A stretch of DNA of 7,881 nucleotides from the NCBI GenBank assembly GCA_016791085.1, contig JAEUNN010001081.1:1-7881 (forward strand), read 5' to 3'. The notes beneath the pieces were generated by a model. That model was not told the DNA's origin, made no database searches, and was given only the letters and a program-made list of their open reading frames with translations. Positions within the stretch are counted from its first letter, which is position 1, and every line of letters starts with the position of its first letter. Origin of the DNA: Rhodocyclaceae bacterium (lineage in GTDB: Bacteria; Pseudomonadota; Gammaproteobacteria; Burkholderiales; Rhodocyclaceae). The position numbers and the translations under genes are program-made. Positions 1 to 7,881 of this stretch are shown piece by piece.

Positions 1-768
1 GAGCTGGCGCAGCGCCTCGTCAGCAGCGTTTTCCGTGAGCGCATCCAGTTCCGCGTCGAAACGTCCCGGCACGTAAAAATCCGGCACCTTGTCGAGCAGC
101 ACCGGCAACAGCAAGGTCATGAGCGCGCGCGTGCGTACCGACGACCCGGCGCGCACGAATCCGGCCCGCCCGGGGTCGATGTCCACCGACTTGCCGCCGG
201 CTTCCAGCGTGGTGCCACCGCGATTCACCTTGTCGTAAGTGCCGGCTTTCTGACTGAAACTGGTGGCCAGTTCAACGGACAGCACATAGGGCTCGTGATC
301 GGTGCCGCGCACGCCTATGGTCGCGGTAGGCGTCAGCACGCGCTGGCCGGGACGGTTCACGTGGCCTATCCAGCCAGTGATTAGGCGCAGCGCCCCGCTC
401 ACCAGACGCAGCGAAAAATGGTCCTTGGCGGTGCCGCGCGCGGAATAGCTTTCGGTCACGAATTCGGCGCGCGGGCGGATTGCGACATAGCCGGCGTCAG
501 CGGTTCTGAGCACCGCGTCGGCGGCATCGCCGGCACGCACGCGCTCGCCGACATAGATCGCGTCGCCCTCGCGCAAGCGGCGCTGGCGCTGGCCATCCGC
601 GCTGGTGGCGGACACCTCGCCGTTAACGCGCCAAACCGAAGCATAGCGCTCGGCCGGCGCGACCGCGTCAGCGGCACGCGCGGCGACACAAAAACTCAAT
701 AGCAGCCAGCCTACGATCATGGCTGCGCAGGCACGCAGCGCGGGTATTCCAAGGGGTATCGGATTCAT
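1..768 (-). CDS. FecR-domain periplasmic protein, C-terminus cut by window edge
   Basis: The reading frame stays open from 768 down to 1, giving 256 residues without a stop, so the 3' end lies outside the window. Residues 1-32 form a probable Sec signal peptide: one Arg, a hydrophobic core around GWLLLSFCVAA, and cleavage near ARA|ADA. Residues about 45-165 match the FecR domain pattern: a short strand with WRVNGEV, then REGD, VGERVRAGD, a charged strand with AIRPRAEF, and the diagnostic GVRGT at 152-156. The FecR domain is a beta-rich extracytoplasmic module. In iron regulation it belongs to an anti-sigma factor, but proteins with a signal peptide and no N-terminal cytoplasmic part, like this one, are a different and functionally unclear group. 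The start is uncertain. ATG at 768 gives a better charged signal peptide, whereas ATG at 720 would give MIVGWLLLSF with no basic residue; neither has a clear Shine-Dalgarno. It is divergent from the sensor operon. Family assignment is good; role is unknown. Confidence 0.85.
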   Translation of the reverse strand, partial: MNPIPLGIPALRACAAMIVGWLLLSFCVAARAADAVAPAERYASVWRVNGEVSATSADGQRQRRLREGDAIYVGERVRAGDAADAVLRTADAGYVAIRPRAEFVTESYSARGTAKDHFSLRLVSGALRLITGWIGHVNRPGQRVLTPTATIGVRGTDHEPYVLSVELATSFSQKAGTYDKVNRGGTTLEAGGKSVDIDPGRAGFVRAGSSVRTRALMTLLLPVLLDKVPDFYVPGRFDAELDALTENAADEALRQL

Positions 769-780
769 GCCCGGCAGTAT

Positions 781-797
781 GCGCGCGGCCGGCGCGC
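781..797. repeat. GC-rich inverted repeat, GCGCGC arms
   Basis: GCGCGC at 781-786 and GCGCGC at 792-797 can pair around a 5-base loop, and 791-798 is itself the palindrome GGCGCGCC. It lies 13-29 bases upstream of the ATG at 768 of the FecR-domain gene, so it would be in that transcript's leader if transcription starts further upstream. No T-run follows on either strand, so it is not an intrinsic terminator. It could be a chance feature of GC-rich DNA. Confidence 0.35.
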
Positions 798-814
798 CAT
801 GCGATGGAAAATTA

Positions 815-843
815 CGCATGCCGCCATGCGCGGCTCGCCGCGC
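815..843. repeat. two adjoining inverted repeats upstream of the FecR-domain gene
   Basis: CGCATG at 815-820 and CATGCG at 825-830 form a perfect 6-bp inverted repeat with the 4-base loop CCGC. It overlaps a second one, GCGCGG at 828-833 and CCGCGC at 838-843, with the loop CTCG. The two hairpins share 828-830, so they would be mutually exclusive or compete. They lie 47-75 bases upstream of the ATG at 768. Either an operator or a leader RNA structure is possible; the sequence alone does not decide. Confidence 0.4.
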
Positions 844-927
844 GGACCGGCGGCAGCCGGAAGCGCCGCACTGCCAGACCATTTGCATAAGTGTCAGTGT
901 GCCGGCGGTGCCGCGGCAGGCTACAGC

Positions 928-946
928 TTCGGCCGTTTTTGCCGAA
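928..946. repeat. inverted repeat TTCGGC-N7-GCCGAA
   Basis: TTCGGC at 928-933 and GCCGAA at 941-946 are perfect 6-bp arms around the loop CGTTTTT. The T-run is inside the loop rather than after the stem, so this is not an intrinsic terminator. The spacing and symmetry would suit a dimeric regulator in the divergent promoter region, or a small RNA hairpin, but nothing else supports either. Confidence 0.35.
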
Positions 947-1199
947 ACCACTCGATACGGCGGATGCGCGGAAATCCACCCTGGGCGCGACCGCTGCCGA
1001 CACTGCGCGGCCGCATGGAGCCGCGCCGGATTCAACGTGAATATGTGGGGACAAAACTGAAGTACGCCCATGCGTCACACCTGCCGCGACCCGAGCGCGC
1101 GCCTGCCAGCCTGGTTCGACCAGGGCCGCCGTGCCACTCCGGTGCTGGCCGGGCGCGCCCATCCTGCAGGCAGCACCACGCGGTCGGCCCGGCGCACGC

Positions 1200-1209
1200 C
1201 CCATATGGG
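1200..1209. repeat. perfect palindrome CCCATATGGG
   Basis: This is a 10-bp perfect palindrome with an AT core, in an otherwise GC-rich stretch, about 105 bases upstream of the ATG at 1315. That position is compatible with an operator for the sensor operon. I see no second copy in the intergenic region, so regulator binding is only a possibility. Confidence 0.35.
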
Positions 1210-1298
1210 ACAATCGGGTTTCTTGACGACCGCAAGAAAATGCCCGTGCAGCATGGGGCCATGGCTGGCCGTGGAAAATTCCGCGCAACTCCATCTTT

Positions 1299-1303
1299 AA
1301 GGA
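1299..1303 (+). promoter_or_regulatory. ribosome binding site for the CBS/PAS/GAF gene
   Basis: AAGGA lies 11 bases before the ATG at 1315. The spacing is slightly long but usable. It supports 1315 over the in-frame ATG codons upstream at 1240 and 1261, whose extra residues do not resemble a domain. Confidence 0.6.
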
Positions 1304-1314
1304 TCTTTGCAAGC

Positions 1315-3530
1315 ATGAGCTCGATTTTCGAACTCAAACTTGGTGCCCTGGCCAGCCGCACGGTCCTCACGGTTACGCCCGACCTGCCCTTCGAAGACGC
1401 CGCCCGGCGCTTGGCCCAGCATGGCATATCCTCGCTGGTGGTATGTACCGCCGACAAGCCGGTCGGCATCGTGACCGAGCGCGACCTGGTGCGCTACATG
1501 AGCGCCGGCGCGCCGGGTGGCGAGCCGGTAGCCCGCTTCATGAGCGCACCGCTCGTGACCGCGCATCCGGACCTGGATTTCGCGGCCGCGCAAATACTCA
1601 TGGCCAACCACGGCATACGCCACCTGGTACTCATCGGCGCGGATGGCGGACTATACGGCGTGGTCAGCGAGAGCGATTTCCAGCGCCGCGCCGGTTCCGA
1701 CGTGTATGCGGCGATCCACAGCCTCGACCTGGTGATGGATCAGGACGCAACCGTGGTGGAGCCCGATTGTCCGCTCGCGCAGGCACTGGACACCATGGCC
1801 GCAGGCCATCTGGATCACCTCCTGGTCGGCCACCACGGCATTCCGGCCGCAATTTTTACCGAACGCGACGTACCGCCCTTGCTCGCGCGCGGTGCCGATC
1901 GTCACGCCCTGCGCATGGGCGAAGTATCCAACGGACCGCTCGTGACCATAGCGGTCGACGCGCCGGTGGAACTGGCGGTACGCCGCATGCAGGCCGAGGG
2001 GCTGCGGCATCTGGCGGTGGTGGACCGGCACGGCCGCGTGGTCGGCGTGGTGAGCCAACACCGCCTGCTCGAACGCCTCGGCGCCCTGGTCATGGAAGAT
2101 TGCCGCAACCGGCTGGAAAGCCGCCTCGCCATGGTGCTCAGGGCGGCCGGCATCGTGGCCTGGGAGTTCGACCACAGCCGCGCGTCCGTCGAACAGGTCG
2201 CGGCTTTCAACGGCGGCACGCAGTCGCACGCCGGCAGCCGCTGCGAAGCGCTGGCCGACCTGCTGCAGCGGGTCGACCCGCGCGATCGCGCGCGCCTGGA
2301 AAGCTGCCTGCTTGACCAGCCGCCGGGCGCGGGCGCGCTGTTTGCGGTCGAGTACCGTAGCGCGGGCGACGCCACGCGCTGGACCAGTGCGCGCGGACGT
2401 GTCGTAGAGCGTGATGCGGCCGGAAGGCCGCTCTTATCGGCCGGCGTGCTGGTGGACCTGAGCGCGCAAAAAGCCAGCGAAACCCGGCTGCACGCCAGCG
2501 AGCGGCGCTATCGCGGGCTCATAGAAGGCGCCCCGGTGGCCATGGCCGGCATCGGGCGGGACAGCAAGGTGCAGTTCGTGAATCAACCTTTCTCGCGCCT
2601 GTTCGGGTATACAGCGGCCGATTTGCCGACCATGGACGCCTGGTGGGAACAATCCCGCACCGACCCGGAGACGGGCTCCAGGGCGCGGGCCGAATGGGCC
2701 AGTCAGCGCATGGCCGCTTACACGCGCGGGGCCGCCATGGGGCCCATCGAATATTGCGTGCGCTGCCGCGACGGCAGTACGCGCGACGTGGAAATTTTCG
2801 CCATCGCAAGCGGCGAAGAAATTCTTGCCACCTTCATCGACGTCACCGAGCGGCGCCGGGAAAAGGCGCTGCTGGAATTCAACAACGCGATATTGCACCG
2901 CATATCCGCCGGCGCCGCGCTGGGCGAAGTGCTGTGGTTCATCGCGCATGAAATCGACGCGCTCGAAGCCGGTGTGAGGTGTTCCATCCTGCTGCTGGAC
3001 GAAAGCGGTCTGCGCTTCTGCAACGGTATCGGACCCTCCTTGCCGGACGACTTTCTGCGCGCCCTGGAAGGCGTGAACATCGGTCCCGAAGTCGGCACCT
3101 GCGGGGTCGCCGCACATACCGGACGCGCAGTATTCACGGCCGACATCGCCAATGACCCGTTCTGGCCGGCACAGTGGCGCAGCATGGCCGCGCGGCACGA
3201 ACTGGGCGCGTGCTGGTCGGCGCCACTGGTCGCCAAGGACAGTGCAGTGCTGGGGACTTTCGCCGTGTATTGGCCGCGCGCGCGCGCAGATGTAGGCGAA
3301 GTCATGCGCCGCTTTGTCGAAAGTGCCGCCAGGCTGGCCGGGCTGGCCGTGGAAAATGCGCGCCGCGAAACCAGGCTGCGCACAATGATCGACGAATTGA
3401 GGCGCTGGCAGCAGGTCACGCTGGGCCGGGAGGGGCGCATGCTGGAACTGAAAGCAGAAATCAACGCGCTCGCCGCCCGCCTCGGAGACCCGCCGCGCTA
3501 CGGCAGCGCCGGAAAGTCCGGAGAAGAGCC

Positions 3531-3534
<4 letters not shown>
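1315..3534 (+). CDS. soluble CBS(x4)-PAS-PAS-GAF sensor protein without an output domain
   Basis: The protein has 739 residues, with no signal peptide or membrane helix, so it should be cytoplasmic. Four CBS repeats (about 9-64, 73-128, 138-192, 202-257) make two Bateman modules, which in known families bind AMP, ATP or related adenosine ligands. The first three keep the [ST]xxD ribose motif (T54-D57, S118-D121, T182-D185); the fourth has R250 in place of Asp. A PAS_3-like domain follows at about 268-383, with WEFD, VDPRDR and GRPLLSAGVLVDLS, then a second PAS at about 393-512 ending IDVTERR. A GAF domain at about 520-680 carries GPEVGTCG (590-597) and GACWSAPL (631-638). A helical tail at 683-730 contains ELRRWQQVTLGRE and ends DPPRY. 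There is no HisKA, HATPase, GGDEF, EAL, HD-GYP or DNA-binding domain. The stop codon overlaps the start of the kinase gene, so the protein probably works with that kinase as an accessory sensor; this is inference. Confidence 0.9.
3520..3525 (+). promoter_or_regulatory. ribosome binding site that decides the GTG start of the kinase
   Basis: GGAGAA inside the last codons of the upstream gene lies 5 bases before the GTG at 3531. It fixes the kinase start: the frame is open upstream to 3174, but only this GTG has a Shine-Dalgarno and is immediately followed by a signal peptide. Confidence 0.75.
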
Positions 3535-7292
<3,758 letters not shown>

Positions 7293-7296
7293 CCGG

Positions 7297-7318
7297 GCGG
7301 TTCCCGATCGAACACCGC
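7297..7318 (+). other. short hairpin just after the kinase stop codon
   Basis: GTTC at 7300-7303 pairs with GAAC at 7310-7313 around a 6-base loop. GCG at 7297-7299 can add to it by pairing with CGC at 7316-7318 across a 2-base bulge. It begins 5 bases after the kinase stop. No T-run follows, so it is not a standard intrinsic terminator; it might protect the 3' end of the message or be a chance structure. Confidence 0.25.
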
Positions 7319-7739
7319 GCCTGAGTCATTCGGGGTTGCACGCGCGTTTGCGGTAATTCGGCTGTCTTGAACCTACGTTCCTTAGTTGGACGCATACGAG
7401 AGTGCAGATCGCGCGTCGGCTGGCCAAGCGCGAAGACGCGCCTGACCGCTCCCTGCAAGGAGCAGCAGCCGCAGCGACGACAGGCGGCGCGCCAGTCCTG
7501 CCATGCGGTGCGTCGCAGCCCTCAACTGCTCGCTACGCTCGCGCAGGCGAATGAAGATCAAGCATTTCAGTGCCTTATTGAGCTATCACAGCGCTCGACC
7601 AAGGAATGCAGGTTGAAGCCGGCGTGGCTCGCCCGAACACCTTGTCCGGGCCGCTGGACGAGGAAGCCGACTTTCTTGCGAAGCCGTGCGCGCATCTGCC
7701 GGCCGAACCTGGCTGCGTGCCCGCGCGACACAGGCGAGC

Positions 7740-7768
7740 AAAAAAAAGAAGCCGGGACCAGCCCGGCT
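7740..7768 (-). terminator. intrinsic terminator of the minus-strand gene at the right edge
   Basis: Read on the minus strand, AGCCGGG (7768-7762) and CCCGGCT (7756-7750) form a perfect 7-bp GC-rich stem with the 5-base loop CTGGT. It is followed by TCTTTTTTTT (7749-7740). It begins 23 bases after the minus-strand stop at 7792-7794. On the plus strand no T-run follows the stem, so it should not stop transcripts coming from the kinase gene. Confidence 0.9.
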
Positions 7769-7791
7769 GCAAAGGTGCTTCGGGGTAATAA

Positions 7792-7881
7792 TCAGTGATC
7801 GTGTGCGCCAGCAGCGCCAAGGCCGGTTTGCGCGCGGATGTACTGTTCGTCAAATGCCGCGGCTTCGTTGGCAGCGCGAGC
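7792..7881 (-). CDS. C-terminal 29 residues of an unrecognised protein, cut by window edge
   Basis: The minus-strand frame from 7881 to the TGA at 7794-7792 encodes 29 residues rich in Ala, containing AAAFDEQYIRAQTGLG and ending GAHDH. This frame was chosen over the other minus-strand frames because its stop sits 23 bases before a strong minus-strand terminator, whereas the competing frame (7575-7853) runs through the terminator stem. The fragment is too short to assign to a family. The His-Asp-His tail is noticeable but proves nothing about metal binding. The gene converges on the kinase operon, so it is not co-transcribed with it. Confidence 0.6.
   Translation of the reverse strand, partial: ARAANEAAAFDEQYIRAQTGLGAAGAHDH

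Larger units (their letters stand above)
769..1314. promoter_or_regulatory. divergent intergenic region, no gene seen
   Basis: These 546 bases separate the minus-strand FecR-domain gene from the plus-strand CBS/PAS/GAF gene, so both promoters should lie here. Open frames cross it on both strands, but their translations are Arg-, Pro- and Ala-rich without recognisable domains, as expected of chance frames in GC-rich DNA. I see several GC-rich inverted repeats (781-797, 815-830, 828-843), an inverted repeat at 928-946 and a palindrome at 1200-1209. I could not find a convincing -35/-10 pair for either gene. TTGACG at 1223-1228 is a -35 look-alike, but no matching -10 lies at the right distance. 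Confidence 0.5.
7293..7791. other. intergenic stretch between converging genes, no gene seen
   Basis: About 500 bases separate the kinase stop from the stop of the converging minus-strand gene. The frames crossing it (for example 7367-7798 plus, starting at TTG) give low-complexity Arg/Pro-rich translations with no domain I recognise, no convincing ribosome binding site, and would read through the terminator stem. I see no tRNA, no CRISPR repeat and no insertion-sequence ends. The near-repeat GCTCGC-TAC-GCTCGC at 7528-7542 is the only local repeat noted. The only clear signal is the minus-strand terminator at 7740-7768. Confidence 0.5.

Noticed and set aside
1223..1228. TTGACG as a -35 box for the sensor operon
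   Set aside because: No acceptable -10 hexamer lies 16-19 bases downstream.
799..1314. N-terminal extension of the CBS/PAS/GAF frame back to 799
   Set aside because: The extra 172 residues are Arg/Pro-rich with no domain character, and the ATG at 1315 has AAGGA upstream and begins right at the first CBS repeat.
3174..3530. Upstream extension of the kinase frame to 3174
   Set aside because: It lies in another frame inside the GAF coding region and is low-complexity. The GTG at 3531 has a good ribosome binding site and starts a signal peptide.
7385..7391. GTTGGAC resembling an integron attC core (GTTRRRY)
   Set aside because: No partner core or paired inner sites are nearby and there is no cassette structure; a single 7-mer match is expected by chance.
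7367..7798. Plus-strand 143-aa frame after the kinase
   Set aside because: It has a TTG start without a ribosome binding site and an Arg/Pro-rich composition, and it covers the minus-strand terminator.
7575..7853. Minus-strand 92-aa frame at the right edge
   Set aside because: It reads through the intrinsic terminator stem and its T-run. The alternative frame ending at 7792 stops just before that terminator.

Overview
This window most likely comes from a GC-rich Gram-negative proteobacterium, and a betaproteobacterium fits best. The evidence is the roughly two-thirds GC content judged by eye, the Sec signal peptides, a periplasmic solute-binding sensor fused to an unorthodox hybrid kinase, and the wording of the CBS, GAF and PAS domains. 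The taxon is an inference. A genus cannot be named from this window.

Layout. (1) Positions 1-768, minus strand: a secreted FecR-domain protein cut off by the left edge. (2) 769-1314: a divergent intergenic region of about 550 bases with several GC-rich hairpins and one perfect palindrome, but no convincing gene. (3) 1315-3534, plus strand: a 739-residue soluble protein with four CBS repeats, two PAS-like domains, a GAF domain and a helical C-terminal tail. It has no kinase, cyclase or DNA-binding output domain. (4) 3531-7292, plus strand: a 1253-residue membrane hybrid histidine kinase whose GTG start overlaps the previous stop codon (GTGA). Its order is signal peptide, periplasmic solute-binding domain, one membrane helix, three PAS domains, HisKA, HATPase, receiver and HPt. 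(5) 7293-7791: about 500 bases with no convincing gene. (6) 7740-7768: a clear intrinsic terminator for the minus strand. (7) 7792-7881, minus strand: the last 29 codons of an unrecognised protein that converges on the kinase operon.

How it fits together (inference). The two plus-strand genes look like one translationally coupled signalling unit. The kinase reads a periplasmic small molecule through its solute-binding domain and a cytoplasmic signal through its PAS domains. It can run a full His-Asp-His relay inside one polypeptide (H737, D1033, H1195). The output-less CBS/PAS/GAF protein is a candidate accessory sensor that could bring adenine-nucleotide and redox or small-ligand information to the kinase. 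No response regulator lies in the window, so the final phosphate acceptor is encoded elsewhere. The pairing of an output-less CBS4-PAS2-GAF protein with this kinase is the part most worth following up. The individual domains are all known families, so any novelty is in the arrangement.
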